Shown piece by piece: positions 1-8,823 of a stretch of 64,000 nt of DNA. Position 1 is the stretch's first letter, and each line of letters opens with the position of its first letter. The notes beneath the pieces are model-generated. The model was not told the origin of the DNA. It did no database searches and was given only the letters and a program-made list of their open reading frames with translations. This DNA comes from Oerskovia turbata (lineage in GTDB: Bacteria > Actinomycetota > Actinomycetes > Actinomycetales > Cellulomonadaceae). The translations under genes and the position numbers were made by a program. The stretch covers positions 124,001-188,000 of the forward strand of contig NZ_JOFV01000005.1 in assembly GCF_000718325.1 (NCBI RefSeq), written 5' to 3'.

Positions 1-318
1 GAGCTCGCCCACCTGCTGCACGCCGGGCACGGGCCGGGCTTCTGGGCGCTGCTCGAGGCGTACCCGCGGACGGAACGGGCCAAGGGGTTCCTCGAGGGGG
101 TCTCGTTCAGCCGCGACGGCGGGCCCGCCGAGGGGCCCGAGGCCCCCGACGACGTCGAGGACGCCCCGCCCCACGTCGAGATCGAGGCCCACCCCACGAT
201 GCCGACGGGGGGCCCGGCGGGCCCGCCCGAGGATCCCCCGACGAACCCGACGCCCGACCGGCACGCCGTGCCGGCCAGGCGGGTCGTGCCGGGCCCCGAG
301 CGAGAGCCCGCACGCTAG
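1..318 (+). CDS. YgjP-like (M48-type) metal-dependent hydrolase, C-terminal fragment
   Basis: Only the last 105 codons are present; the gene begins before the window. The first residues read ELAHLLHAGHGPGFWALLE, which matches the zinc-binding HExxH...HGxxFW signature of the YgjP/SprT-like metallopeptidase family; the first His of HELAH would lie just upstream of base 1. The typical helix with YPRTERAKGFL follows. After about residue 35 the protein is a long Pro/Gly/Asp-rich tail that looks disordered and is not part of the enzymatic fold. Its cellular substrate is unknown. It converges on the DUF2342 gene with only 31 bases between the stops. Confidence 0.8.
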   Translation, partial: ELAHLLHAGHGPGFWALLEAYPRTERAKGFLEGVSFSRDGGPAEGPEAPDDVEDAPPHVEIEAHPTMPTGGPAGPPEDPPTNPTPDRHAVPARRVVPGPEREPAR

Positions 319-349
319 TCGCGGGGGGACCGTCAGTCGTCGGGCACGG

Positions 350-1876
350 TCAGTCGCGCGGCGAGCCGTCCGGCTCGTTCTCCGTGTCGTCGGTCGGACC
401 CGCCGAGTCGGCAGGCCCTGTCGACCCGGCGGGCCCCGGGCTGCCCGTCGAGTCCTCGGCCTCGCTGAAGATGTCGGCGAGCGCCTTGTCGAGCTCGCTC
501 TGCTCCTCGGCGACCTCGGTGCGCCGCGCCTGGTAGCCGGCCGGGTCGTCGAGGTCGAGCGGGCTGGGCAGCAGGTCCGGGTGGTCCCACACCTCGTCCC
601 GGGCGCCGGGGCCGCCCTGTGCCGCGATGAGCGCCCACAGCGTCGCGGCGTCGCGCGAGCGGCGCGGCCGCAGCTCCAGTCCCACGAGCGTCGAGAAGAT
701 CTGCTCGGCGGGGCCGCCGGCCGCGCGCCGACGCCGGAGCATCTCCCGCAACGGGACGGCGTGCGGGAGGTGGGGGAGGGCCGCCTGCGCGCTGACCTCG
801 TCGACCCAGCCCTCGACCAGGGCGAGGGCGGTCTCCAGGCGCAGCAGGGTGGCCTTCTGCTCGTCGGTGTTCTGCAGGCCGAACACGCCGCCGGACAGCG
901 CACGCTGGAGCGCGCCGGTGTCCGTGACGTCGATGTCCGAGAGCTGGGACTCGAGCGCGTCCAGGTCGATCGTGATGCCGCGGGCGTACGCCTCGACGAG
1001 CCCGAGCAGGTGTGCCCGGAGCCAGCTCACGTGCGTGAAGAGGCGGGCGTGCGCCGCCTCGCGCAGGGCCAGGAAGAGGCGGACCTCCTCGACGGGGGCG
1101 TCGAGGCCGTCGGCGAACGCGGCGACGTTGGTGGGCAGGAGCGCCGTCGCGGGCTCCTCGAGCAGCGGGAGCCCGATGTCCGTGACCCCGAAGACCTCGC
1201 GGGACATGGTCCCTGTGGCCTGGCCGATCTGCATGCCGAACACGGCGGAGCCGAGGCGGCGCATCATCTGCGCGGGGTCGACGTCCATCCCGAGCGCCCC
1301 CGCAGGGAGCCCGGGGATGCCGAACCCGGCGTCGGGCCCCTCGCCCCCACCAGGGAGCTGGTCGCGCAGCACGGTCGAGAGTGCGTCGGCGACCGAGGAG
1401 GCGACGGGCGCTGCGAGAGCGTTCCAGGCGGGCAGGGTCTTCTCGACCCACTCGGACCGGCTCCAGGCGTAGCGCTTGCCGCCGGCGGGCGGCAGGTCCG
1501 TGACGGCGTCGAGCCACAGCTCGGCCACCGACAGGGCCTCGGTCGCCGAGCGGACCTGCGCGGGCGTCAGCGACGGGTCGCCCTCGGCGACCGCGACCTG
1601 GCGGGCGACGTCGTGCGCGACGTCCGTGTTGACCGGTCCGTCGCCCGAGGTCGCGAGGAGCCGCTGCACCTGGGCGAGGACGTGCTTCATGGTGGCAGGG
1701 TCGCTGCTGAGGCCGCTGCCCGCGGCGAGGGCGGCCGGGTCGAGGCCGCGGGCGCGCAGCTCGCGCAGGGCCTCGTCGGCGTCCGCGCCGAACATGGAGC
1801 GCAGGAGCTCTTCCCACTGCGCGTCGGGCTGGTCGCCCGCACCGGAGGCGAACTCGTCGGGCGGTTGGCTGCTCAT
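350..1876 (-). CDS. DUF2342 zinc-dependent metalloprotease-like protein
   Basis: A 508-residue protein of the actinobacterial DUF2342/zincin-like metallopeptidase type 2 family (often called putative hydrolase or zinc-dependent metalloprotease). The N-terminus has the family's short acidic start followed by a helical region, and the centre carries the family's REAAHARLFTHVSWLRAHLL stretch, in which the two His residues are the likely metal ligands. The C-terminal 50 residues are Gly/Pro/Ser/Asp-rich and probably disordered. The start at 1876 is preceded on the minus strand by a GAGGAG ribosome site. It is transcribed divergently from the SDR gene and belongs to the conserved DUF2342-SDR-YlbL-PPA1309-UPF0182 block. 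Substrate and role are not established. Confidence 0.85.
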   Translation of the reverse strand: MSSQPPDEFASGAGDQPDAQWEELLRSMFGADADEALRELRARGLDPAALAAGSGLSSDPATMKHVLAQVQRLLATSGDGPVNTDVAHDVARQVAVAEGDPSLTPAQVRSATEALSVAELWLDAVTDLPPAGGKRYAWSRSEWVEKTLPAWNALAAPVASSVADALSTVLRDQLPGGGEGPDAGFGIPGLPAGALGMDVDPAQMMRRLGSAVFGMQIGQATGTMSREVFGVTDIGLPLLEEPATALLPTNVAAFADGLDAPVEEVRLFLALREAAHARLFTHVSWLRAHLLGLVEAYARGITIDLDALESQLSDIDVTDTGALQRALSGGVFGLQNTDEQKATLLRLETALALVEGWVDEVSAQAALPHLPHAVPLREMLRRRRAAGGPAEQIFSTLVGLELRPRRSRDAATLWALIAAQGGPGARDEVWDHPDLLPSPLDLDDPAGYQARRTEVAEEQSELDKALADIFSEAEDSTGSPGPAGSTGPADSAGPTDDTENEPDGSPRD

Positions 1877-1946
1877 CGGGGTCTCCTCGGGATAGCGTCA
1901 GGAATCACCGTAACCACATTCGAGGACGGACGAGGGGGGTCGAGGC

Positions 1947-3068
1947 ATGTCGGAGGGCACGGTTCGCTCACGGCGCAGCGCCGCCGACGCTCGGGTCGTG
2001 GACGCCGGCGACCAGCCCGGCCCTCGGGAGGGCGGCTCCGGCGCGGACGCCGTGGCCGTCGTGGTGGGCGAAGGGCGCGTCGCCGAGCTCCTGCGTGCCG
2101 CGTTCGGGGGACGAGGACCGCAGAAGGCGCCGGTCGAGCCCAACGACCTGTCGGCCCCGTGGATCGAGGGGGTGCGGACGCTCGTGGTCGTCGCGCCCGC
2201 CGGGGAGTTCGGTGTCAGGGCCGCCAAAGGGGAGTCGAGGCGCACGCACCTGGTCGACCAGGCCGTGCGTGTGGCACGGGCAGCCGTGCGGCACGGGGTC
2301 GAGCAGCTCGTCGCCGTCACGTCGGCGACCGTCCACGGTGCGAGCGCCGACCGCGCGGTCATCGAGGACGACGACCCCGTCTCGCCCGACGCCGCGGGTT
2401 TCGTCGCGGACCTGGTGGCGTTCGAGGACGCCCTGGTCGAGGGCCTCGCTGCCGCGTCGGCCGAGTCTCCGACGGGGCCGGCTGTCCGTCTCGCGGTCCT
2501 GCGTCCCGCGATGGTCGTCGGTCCCGGCGTCGACACGATCCTGACCCGTCACTTCGAGGCGCCGCGGCTCCTGACCGTCAAGGGCAGCGACCGCCCCTGG
2601 CAGCTCCTGCACACGGACGACCTGGCGTCGGCCGTCGGCGTCGTCGTCGCCCAGGGGTTGTCGGGGACGTTCACGGTCGGGGCGCTCGTCGACGGTGAGC
2701 CCGACGTCGTGACCCCGGCCGAGCTCGTCGAGCGCACCGGGCTCGCGAACGTGACCCTGCCCGCCGCGACCGCGTTCGGTGCCGCCGAGCGCCTGCACCG
2801 CGTGGGCGTGCTGCCGTCGCCCGCGAGCGACCTGGCCTACGTGGTCCACCCGTGGACGGTCACGGCCCGTGGCCTGCACGCCGCGGGCTGGGAGCCCGCC
2901 TGGTCGAGCGCCCGGAGCGTCGACGCCCTCATGGAGGGGGTCCGGGGGCGGGTCGCGCTCGGTGGGCGACGCGTGGGCGGGCGGGACGCGGCCGCGCTCG
3001 GCGCGGCGGGCGCCGCGGTCGCGCTCCTGGGTACCGCGGCGATCTGGCGTCAGGCCCGACGGCGGTGA
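1947..3068 (+). CDS. NAD(P)-binding SDR/epimerase-like protein with C-terminal membrane anchor
   Basis: A 373-residue atypical short-chain dehydrogenase. The segment VRTLVVVAPAGEFG and the strand LVAVTSATVHG resemble the Rossmann core of NmrA/extended SDR proteins, and LAVLRPAMVVGPGVD is the typical RPxxVxGPG loop after the catalytic region, but no clean TGxxGxxG motif or YxxxK pair is visible, so catalysis is uncertain. The last 30 residues (AAALGAAGAAVALLGTAAIW followed by RQARRR) form one membrane helix with a positive end, suggesting a tail-anchored protein. A purine-rich stretch at 1930-1945 gives the ribosome site. It lies between DUF2342 and the YlbL protease, a fixed actinobacterial neighbourhood. 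Confidence 0.75.
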   Translation: MSEGTVRSRRSAADARVVDAGDQPGPREGGSGADAVAVVVGEGRVAELLRAAFGGRGPQKAPVEPNDLSAPWIEGVRTLVVVAPAGEFGVRAAKGESRRTHLVDQAVRVARAAVRHGVEQLVAVTSATVHGASADRAVIEDDDPVSPDAAGFVADLVAFEDALVEGLAAASAESPTGPAVRLAVLRPAMVVGPGVDTILTRHFEAPRLLTVKGSDRPWQLLHTDDLASAVGVVVAQGLSGTFTVGALVDGEPDVVTPAELVERTGLANVTLPAATAFGAAERLHRVGVLPSPASDLAYVVHPWTVTARGLHAAGWEPAWSSARSVDALMEGVRGRVALGGRRVGGRDAAALGAAGAAVALLGTAAIWRQARRR

Positions 3069-3221
3069 GTCGCCGCGCGTCGTGAGGTCACCTCGCGTGC
3101 TCCCCGGCCCGTGCGCGGGCCGCACCCGCAGGCCTGTGGTGAGCGGCGCCGTCGGGCAGCGAGCAGCGGGCTCGCGGCGGACCGCCAGCGAACGTCCAGG
3201 AATCTCGGGGATGATAGCGGC

Positions 3222-4355
3222 GTGACAGAACCGCTCTCCCGCGAACCGTACGAGCCCGCAGGTGCCGGCGACCCGTTCGGCCCTGCGCCGGACGAGGACT
3301 ACACGCCCCCGCCCGTGACGCGACGCTCGCTCACGCTCGGCATCTCCGTCCTGGCCACGACCCTCCTGGTCGCGGGCCTCGCCGTCATGCCCGCGCCGTA
3401 CGTCGTGCGCTCGCCGGGACCCACGCAGGACACGCTCGGTGCGCAGAACGACCAGGACCTCATCACGATCGAGGGCGCCGAGACGTACGACTCGACGGGC
3501 GAGCTGCTGCTCACCACCGTCTCGGTCGCGGGCGGGCCCGGCTACCCGGCGAACCTCGTCCAGGTCGTCGAGGGGTGGGCCGAGAGGTCGCGCTCGGTGC
3601 GCCCCGTCGAGGAGACGTTCCCGCGCGACGTGACCCAGGAGCAGAGCGAGCAGGAGAGCCAGCAGGAGATGCTCTCCTCGCAGGAGACGGCGACCGTCGC
3701 GGCGCTGACCGAGCTGGGCTACGACGTGCCCGCGACCCTCACGATCCAGGGCGCCGCGCAGGACACCGGGGCGGACGGGGTCGTCGAGACCGGGGACGTC
3801 ATCACGACCGTGAACGGCACCGACGTCGTCACCTACCAGGACCTCATCGACGAGCTCGCGACCGTCACGCCGGGCGACGACGTCGTGCTCGGGGTCGAGC
3901 GCGCGGGCGAAGCCGTCGACCTGACGATCACGACCCAGGAGGCCGACGGCAAGGCGATCCTCGGGGTCTTCATCGACCCGGCCTTCGACCTGCCGGTCGA
4001 CGTCTCGATCCAGATCGAGGACATCGGCGGTCCCAGTGCGGGGACCATGTTCGCGCTCGGGATCATCGACCGGCTCACGCCCGAGGACGAGGCGAACGGC
4101 GCCGTGATCGCCGGGACCGGGACCATGAGCGTCGAGGGGAACGTCGGGCCCATCGGCGGCATCCAGCAGAAGCTCTACGGTGCCAAGCGTGACGGGGCCA
4201 CGTGGTTCCTCGCCCCCGAGTCGAACTGCGACGAGGTCGTGGGCAACGTGCCCGAGGGGCTGGACGTCGTCAAGGTCTCGACGCTCGACGAGGCCCGCGA
4301 CGCGATGGTCGCGATCGGCGCGGGCGAGGGCGCGAGCCTGCCGACGTGCACGTGA
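3222..4355 (+). CDS. YlbL family Lon-like serine protease with PDZ domain
   Basis: A 377-residue membrane-anchored protease. A signal anchor lies at about residues 30-55 (LTLGISVLATTLLVAGLAV), a PDZ domain around residues 185-235 (GVVETGDVITTVNGTDV), and a Lon-type S16 proteolytic domain at the end. The catalytic dyad is visible: Ser272 in GGPSAGTMFAL and Lys317 in GGIQQKLYGAK. The GTG at 3222 is chosen because it gives the usual short cytoplasmic N-terminus; a GATGAT hexamer ends 6 nt upstream, so the mRNA may be leaderless. Family members act on the outer face of the membrane; substrates are unknown. A strong hairpin follows the stop. Confidence 0.88.
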   Translation: MTEPLSREPYEPAGAGDPFGPAPDEDYTPPPVTRRSLTLGISVLATTLLVAGLAVMPAPYVVRSPGPTQDTLGAQNDQDLITIEGAETYDSTGELLLTTVSVAGGPGYPANLVQVVEGWAERSRSVRPVEETFPRDVTQEQSEQESQQEMLSSQETATVAALTELGYDVPATLTIQGAAQDTGADGVVETGDVITTVNGTDVVTYQDLIDELATVTPGDDVVLGVERAGEAVDLTITTQEADGKAILGVFIDPAFDLPVDVSIQIEDIGGPSAGTMFALGIIDRLTPEDEANGAVIAGTGTMSVEGNVGPIGGIQQKLYGAKRDGATWFLAPESNCDEVVGNVPEGLDVVKVSTLDEARDAMVAIGAGEGASLPTCT

Positions 4356-4366
4356 GCCGGTGCCCG

Positions 4367-4393
4367 GCGGCCCGGCGGGACGTGCCGGGCCGC
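4367..4393. terminator. Hairpin between convergent ylbL-type and PPA1309 genes
   Basis: Perfect 10-bp arms, GCGGCCCGGC at 4367-4376 and GCCGGGCCGC at 4384-4393, with a 7-nt loop, 12 bases after the YlbL stop. There is no T-tract, as is usual for high-GC actinobacteria. The following 4440-4510 stretch has further GCC/GGT-rich short repeats and no gene. Confidence 0.6.
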
Positions 4394-4529
4394 TGAGCAC
4401 AGGAGGCGCCCGTCCCCCTCGCACCCACGACGCGCACGCTGCCCACGCGGTCTCGCCCTGCCCTGGGCGACCGCCCGGACGGCCACCCGGTCGGCCACCC
4501 GGACGGTCGCCACGGCGGACACCTGACGG

Positions 4530-5159
4530 TCACTCGAACGTCGCGCGCAGCCCCTCGATCAGACCCGGCACCAGGTCCGGGCCGAACGCGACGGCGTCGC
4601 CGTCGTCGTTCGCGCGCGTGCGCACCGCGCACCACGGGGTGCCGTCACGCAGGACACCGACCGCGAGGCGCACGTCCTGGCGGTCCGGGTGCGACGACAG
4701 GTAGGCGAGGGCCGCTGCCGGGTCGGTGGGCAGTCCCTCCTCGGCCGACGGGGGCAGGACGACGCGCTCGGCGACGATCGCGGCGCCGTCGACCGTGCCG
4801 GGCCACGAGATCCCCGCGAGCAGGTCCTCGAGCGTCTCGACGTCGGGCAGGCCCTCCTGCTCGACCGAGACCAGGTGGTCCGGGATGCCGCGCGCCGCGG
4901 TCACGACCTCGGGCGGGAGACGGTCCGCCAGGCCCGGGTCGGCGGCCATCGCGTCGGCCGTGCGGACGAGCGCGAACACGCGCGGGGGAGCGTCCCAGCC
5001 GTCGGCCGCGACGTGCGCCTCGACGTCGCGCACGGCGTCGGCGAGCGCGAGCTGCGCGAGGGGGACGATGGGGGCGGGCGCGTCGTCGGGGACGCCCGTG
5101 TCGGCCTGCGACGTGCCCGGTGAGGGCTGGTCGGGCGCGGGGGAGGAGGTGTCTGCCAT
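4530..5159 (-). CDS. PPA1309 family conserved protein
   Basis: A 209-residue soluble, acidic protein of the actinobacteria-specific PPA1309 family. The first 40 residues are Pro/Ser/Asp-rich and probably flexible; the rest has the family's ALADAVRDVEAHVAADGWDAPPRVFALVRT segment split over residues 45-75 and the C-terminal DVRLAVGVLRDGTPWCAVR block. ATG at 5159 is taken as the start; a GTG two codons upstream (5165) is equally possible. The gene is divergent from UPF0182 and convergent with YlbL, an arrangement kept across actinobacteria, but no biochemical function is known for the family. Confidence 0.82.
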   Translation of the reverse strand: MADTSSPAPDQPSPGTSQADTGVPDDAPAPIVPLAQLALADAVRDVEAHVAADGWDAPPRVFALVRTADAMAADPGLADRLPPEVVTAARGIPDHLVSVEQEGLPDVETLEDLLAGISWPGTVDGAAIVAERVVLPPSAEEGLPTDPAAALAYLSSHPDRQDVRLAVGVLRDGTPWCAVRTRANDDGDAVAFGPDLVPGLIEGLRATFE

Positions 5160-5221
5160 GTCCACAGCATCTCAGGCCCGACGGCGTCGGCGCAGTCGGC
5201 AGGTCGGGGCCAGGTACGTGT

Positions 5222-5248
5222 GGGAACCTGGAACCGCTGTGGGCCGTT
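5222..5248 (+). promoter_or_regulatory. Possible ECF-sigma promoter upstream of UPF0182
   Basis: GGGAAC at 5222-5227 is followed after 17 bases by CGTT at 5245-5248, the spacing and sequence expected for SigE/SigH-class extracytoplasmic-function sigma factors in actinobacteria. It lies 139 bases before the UPF0182 start. The match is by pattern only. Confidence 0.35.
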
Positions 5249-5386
5249 GACGAGATGGACGGCCTGTGGCCTGACCCTGTCGAGACCGTGGACCGCCGGT
5301 GAATCCGGTGGTCGTGGGCCCGGCGCGGACAGGAACCGACGCCTGACGACCTGACGCTCGACCGAACGCAAAGAGGTAAGCCCACC

Positions 5387-8300
5387 GTGTCATTCGCCGC
5401 AGCGCCACGACGCCCTTCGGGGTCCGAGGCCGGCTCCCGCAGACGACGCAGCCCGCTCGGCATCGCCGTTGCCGTCGTGGCTGCCCTCGTCCTCCTGCTG
5501 TTCCTGCTCGCGCAGTTCTGGACCGAGGTCCTCTGGTTCACCCAGCTGGGCTTCGAAGGTGTCCTGTGGACCGAGTGGGGGACCCGTGCGGCGCTGTTCG
5601 TCGGCGGATTCCTCGTGATGGGCGGACTCGTCTTCCTGTCGCTGTCGCTCGCCTACAGGTCGCGCCCCATCTACGCGCCCTCGACGCCCGAGCAGGCCAC
5701 GCTCGACCAGTACCGCGAGGCGATCGAGCCGCTGCGCAAGGTCGTGACGATCGCCGGCCCCGCGCTCATCGGCTTCTTCGCCGGTGCGGCGGCCTCCTCG
5801 CAGTGGAGCACGGTGCTCCTGGCGCTGAACTCGGTGCCGTTCGGCACCAGGGACCCCCAGTGGGGTCTGGACATCTCGTTCTTCGTCTTCACGCTGCCCG
5901 TGCTGCGCTTCGCCGTGGGCTTCCTCATGGCCGCAGTCATCATCGCGGGCATCGGCGCCCTGGCGACCCACTACCTGTACGGCGGGGTGCGCATCGGTGG
6001 CGGCGCGGGCAGCGGCCCGCGCACGACCAAGGCCGCTCGCGTGCAGCTCTCGGTCACCGCCGCGGTCCTCATGCTGCTCATCGGTGCCAACTACTGGCTC
6101 GACCGGTACTCGCTCCTGACCACGACGGGTGACAAGTTCGACGGCGCCTCGTACGCCGACGTCAACGCCGTCATCCCGTCCAAGGCGATCCTCACGGGCG
6201 TCGCGATCCTCGTCGCGCTGCTGTTCGTGGCGACCGCGGTCCGCGGCAACTGGCGTCTGCCCGCCATCGGCGTGGGACTCATGGTCGTCTCCGCGATCGC
6301 GATCGGCGGGATCTACCCCGCAGTCGTCCAGCGCTTCCAGGTCAACCCGAACGCGCAGGAGTTCGAGGCCGAGTACATCCAGCGGAACATCGACGCGACC
6401 AAGACCGCGTTCGGGCTCGACGGGGTCGAGGCGTCGAACTACGACGCGAAGACCCAGGCCGAGGCCGGGGCACTGCGCGCCGACGCCGACACCACGGCGT
6501 CGATCCGCCTGCTCGACCCGCAGATCGTCAGCCCGACGTTCCGCCAGCTCCAGCAGAACAAGCAGTACTACAACTTCCAGGAGACCCTCTCGGTCGACCG
6601 GTACATGATCGACGGCCAGAGCCGTGACACCGTGATCGCGGTGCGCGAGCTCAACCTGGCCGGTCTTGGCGCGAGCCAGCGCAACTGGGTCAACGACCAC
6701 ACCGTGTACACGCACGGCTACGGCGTCGTCGCCGCGTACGGCAACCAGATCGGCCCGGGCGGCCAGCCCGCGTTCTACGAGGGCGACATCCCGTCGGTGG
6801 GATCCCTGCCCGAGTACGAGCCGCGCATCTACTTCAGCCCGGACTCGACCCAGTACTCGATCGTCGGCGCCCCCGAGGGCACCAAGCCCTGGGAGTTCGA
6901 CTACCCGGACGACGAGGCGGGCGGCCAGGTCAACAACACGTTCGGCGCCGAGGACGGGGCCGTCGCAGGCCCCAGCGTCGGCTCGTTCGGCACCAAGCTG
7001 CTCTACGCCCTGAAGTTCGGCTCCGAGCAGATCCTGTTCTCGGACCGTGTGACGACCGACTCGCAGATCCTGTACGACCGGTCCCCGCGTGACCGTGTCG
7101 CCAAGGTTGCCCCATACCTGACGCTCGACGGCAAGGTCTACCCCGCAGTCGTGGACGGCCGGGTCAAGTGGATCGTCGACGGCTACACGACGACCAACTC
7201 CTACCCGTACTCGGCGTCGCGCCCGCTCGACGAGGCGACGCAGGACACCCTGACGGTCAACTCGCAGTCGGTCGCGGCGCTCGCGCCGCAGCAGGTCAAC
7301 TACATCCGCAACTCGGTCAAGGCCACGGTCGACGCCTACGACGGGTCGGTCGACCTCTACGCGTGGGACACCGAGGACCCGATCCTGCAGGCGTGGGACA
7401 ACGTCTTCCCGACGTCGCTCAAGCCGATCTCCGAGATCAGCGGCGACCTCATGAGCCACCTGCGCTACCCCGAGGACATGTTCAAGGTCCAGCGTGCGCT
7501 GCTCACGAGCTACCACGTCGACGACGCCCGCGAGTTCTTCTCCGGTCAGGACTTCTGGAACGTCCCGCGCGACCCCACCGTCCGCGGCACCGGCACCAAG
7601 CCCTACCAGCCGCCGTACTACCTGACGCTGCAGATGCCCGGTCAGGAGAACCCCGCGTTCTCGCTCATGACGACGTTCATCCCTGGTGGCAACTCGGACC
7701 GAGAGATCCTCACCGGGTTCCTCGCGGTCGACGCCGAGGCGGGGAGCACCGCCGGCGTGAAGGCCGAGTCGTACGGCAAGCTCAGGCTCCTCGAGCTGCC
7801 ACGCAACGCGACGGTCCCCGGACCGGGCCAGGTGCAGAACACGTTCGACTCGGACCCCACGGTGTCCAACGAGCTGAACATCCTCAGCCGCGGCAACTCG
7901 ACCGTGATCCACGGCAACCTGCTCACGCTCCCCGTGGGTGGCGGGCTGCTGTACGTGCAGCCCGTGTACGTGCAGGCGTCCGAGGGCACCAAGTTCCCGC
8001 TGCTGCGCAAGGTGCTGGTCAGCTTCGGTGACCAGGTCGGGTTCGCCGACACGCTCGACGAGGCCCTCAACCAGGTCTTCGGAGGCGAGTCGGGTGCCAA
8101 CGCCGGCGACGCCGGCGGAGAGGTCCTGCCCGAGATCCCGACGGACGAGACGGTCACGCCTCCGGACGAGGGCACCACGGACCCGGGCACCGACCCCGGC
8201 ACGGGAACCCCCGCACCCGGCACCGGTACGGAGAACCCCGAGGCACGCGCCCAGCTCGACCAGGCGCTCCAGGCCGCCAACCAGGCGATCCAGGACGGTC

Positions 8301-8416
8301 AGGCGGCACTCGCCGAGGGTGACTTCGCCGCCTACGGCGAGTCGCAGGAACGGCTGCAGGCCGCGCTCGAGTCGGCGATCGCCGCCGAGGAGTCGCTGGG
8401 CACCGAGACCCCGTGA
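5387..8416 (+). CDS. UPF0182 family large membrane protein
   Basis: A 1009-residue integral membrane protein. The first ~320 residues contain about seven hydrophobic segments (for example AVVAALVLLLFLLAQFW near residue 35, LFVGGFLVMGGLVFLSLSLAY near 70, TGVAILVALLFVATAV near 275). A very long extracytoplasmic domain follows with the family's recognisable stretches EYIQRNIDATKTAFGL, LDPQIVSPTFRQLQQNKQYY, ILFSDRVTTDSQILYDRSPR and PEDMFKVQRALLTSYHV. The C-terminal 100 residues are a Thr/Pro/Gly linker plus an Ala/Gln/Glu-rich helix likely to form a coiled coil. Start GTG 5387 follows an AAAGAGG ribosome site. Function unknown; probably envelope-related. Confidence 0.9.
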   Translation: MSFAAAPRRPSGSEAGSRRRRSPLGIAVAVVAALVLLLFLLAQFWTEVLWFTQLGFEGVLWTEWGTRAALFVGGFLVMGGLVFLSLSLAYRSRPIYAPSTPEQATLDQYREAIEPLRKVVTIAGPALIGFFAGAAASSQWSTVLLALNSVPFGTRDPQWGLDISFFVFTLPVLRFAVGFLMAAVIIAGIGALATHYLYGGVRIGGGAGSGPRTTKAARVQLSVTAAVLMLLIGANYWLDRYSLLTTTGDKFDGASYADVNAVIPSKAILTGVAILVALLFVATAVRGNWRLPAIGVGLMVVSAIAIGGIYPAVVQRFQVNPNAQEFEAEYIQRNIDATKTAFGLDGVEASNYDAKTQAEAGALRADADTTASIRLLDPQIVSPTFRQLQQNKQYYNFQETLSVDRYMIDGQSRDTVIAVRELNLAGLGASQRNWVNDHTVYTHGYGVVAAYGNQIGPGGQPAFYEGDIPSVGSLPEYEPRIYFSPDSTQYSIVGAPEGTKPWEFDYPDDEAGGQVNNTFGAEDGAVAGPSVGSFGTKLLYALKFGSEQILFSDRVTTDSQILYDRSPRDRVAKVAPYLTLDGKVYPAVVDGRVKWIVDGYTTTNSYPYSASRPLDEATQDTLTVNSQSVAALAPQQVNYIRNSVKATVDAYDGSVDLYAWDTEDPILQAWDNVFPTSLKPISEISGDLMSHLRYPEDMFKVQRALLTSYHVDDAREFFSGQDFWNVPRDPTVRGTGTKPYQPPYYLTLQMPGQENPAFSLMTTFIPGGNSDREILTGFLAVDAEAGSTAGVKAESYGKLRLLELPRNATVPGPGQVQNTFDSDPTVSNELNILSRGNSTVIHGNLLTLPVGGGLLYVQPVYVQASEGTKFPLLRKVLVSFGDQVGFADTLDEALNQVFGGESGANAGDAGGEVLPEIPTDETVTPPDEGTTDPGTDPGTGTPAPGTGTENPEARAQLDQALQAANQAIQDGQAALAEGDFAAYGESQERLQAALESAIAAEESLGTETP

Positions 8417-8454
8417 CACGGGGATGACCGGCCACCCCCGGGGGTGAGTGCGGA

Positions 8455-8508
8455 GAGACGACGGACGCCGCTCCTGACCTGAGGGTCGGGGGCGGCGTCC
8501 GTCGTCTC
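8455..8508 (+). terminator. Strong hairpin after UPF0182
   Basis: Perfect 17-bp arms at 8455-8471 (starting GAGACGACGGACG) and 8492-8508 (ending CGTCCGTCGTCTC) around a 20-nt loop, 38 bases past the UPF0182 stop. It directly abuts the 22-bp repeat array. Confidence 0.75.
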
Positions 8509-8515
8509 ACCACCC

Positions 8516-8778
8516 GCCGAGGGTGACGCTCCCGCCTGCCGAGGGTGACGCTCCCACCCGCCGAGGGTGACGCTCCCACCCGCCGAGGGTGACGCGTGAC
8601 TCCGCCGACGGTGACGCGTGACTCCGCCGACGGTGACGCGTGACTCCGCCGACGGTGACGCGCTGCCTCGCCGAGGGTGTCACCGTCGACGGGTGAGCCG
8701 GTCACCCTCGGCGATCAGGGTGGTCACCGTCGGTGGTCAGGCGCGTCACCTTCGGCGACCTGGAAGGTCACCGCCGGC
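8516..8778. repeat. Head-to-head array of 22-bp repeats with a 12-bp core
   Basis: This 407-base gap (8417-8823) has no gene. It holds eight forward copies of a core GCCGASGGTGAC beginning at 8516, 8538, 8560, 8582, 8604, 8626, 8648 and 8670, then five inverted copies (GTCACCNTCGGC-like) beginning at 8679, 8701, 8723, 8745 and 8767. Every step is exactly 22 bases in both halves. The remaining 10 bases of each unit vary: one type reads GCTCCCACCC, another GCGTGACTCC, and the inverted units all differ. The eighth forward and first inverted copies overlap to make a central near-palindrome. A period of 22 cannot be coding in one frame. Single or double copies of the core recur at 13949 and 36122-36154. 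Confidence 0.9.
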
Positions 8779-8823
8779 GGGTGGGTTTGTCATTTGTCGT
8801 GCAGCAGACGAACATGGGGCCTC

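Noticed and set aside
5390..8419. A 1009-codon open frame on the minus strand opposite UPF0182
   Set aside because: Its translation is Arg/Val/Glu/Asp-rich with no domain, and it exactly mirrors a well-supported family gene; in high-GC DNA long antisense frames are expected.
8516..8778. CRISPR-like array (conserved core plus variable 10-bp segments)
   Set aside because: Units are only 22 bp, the orientation reverses halfway, the variable parts partly repeat each other, and no cas genes are present.
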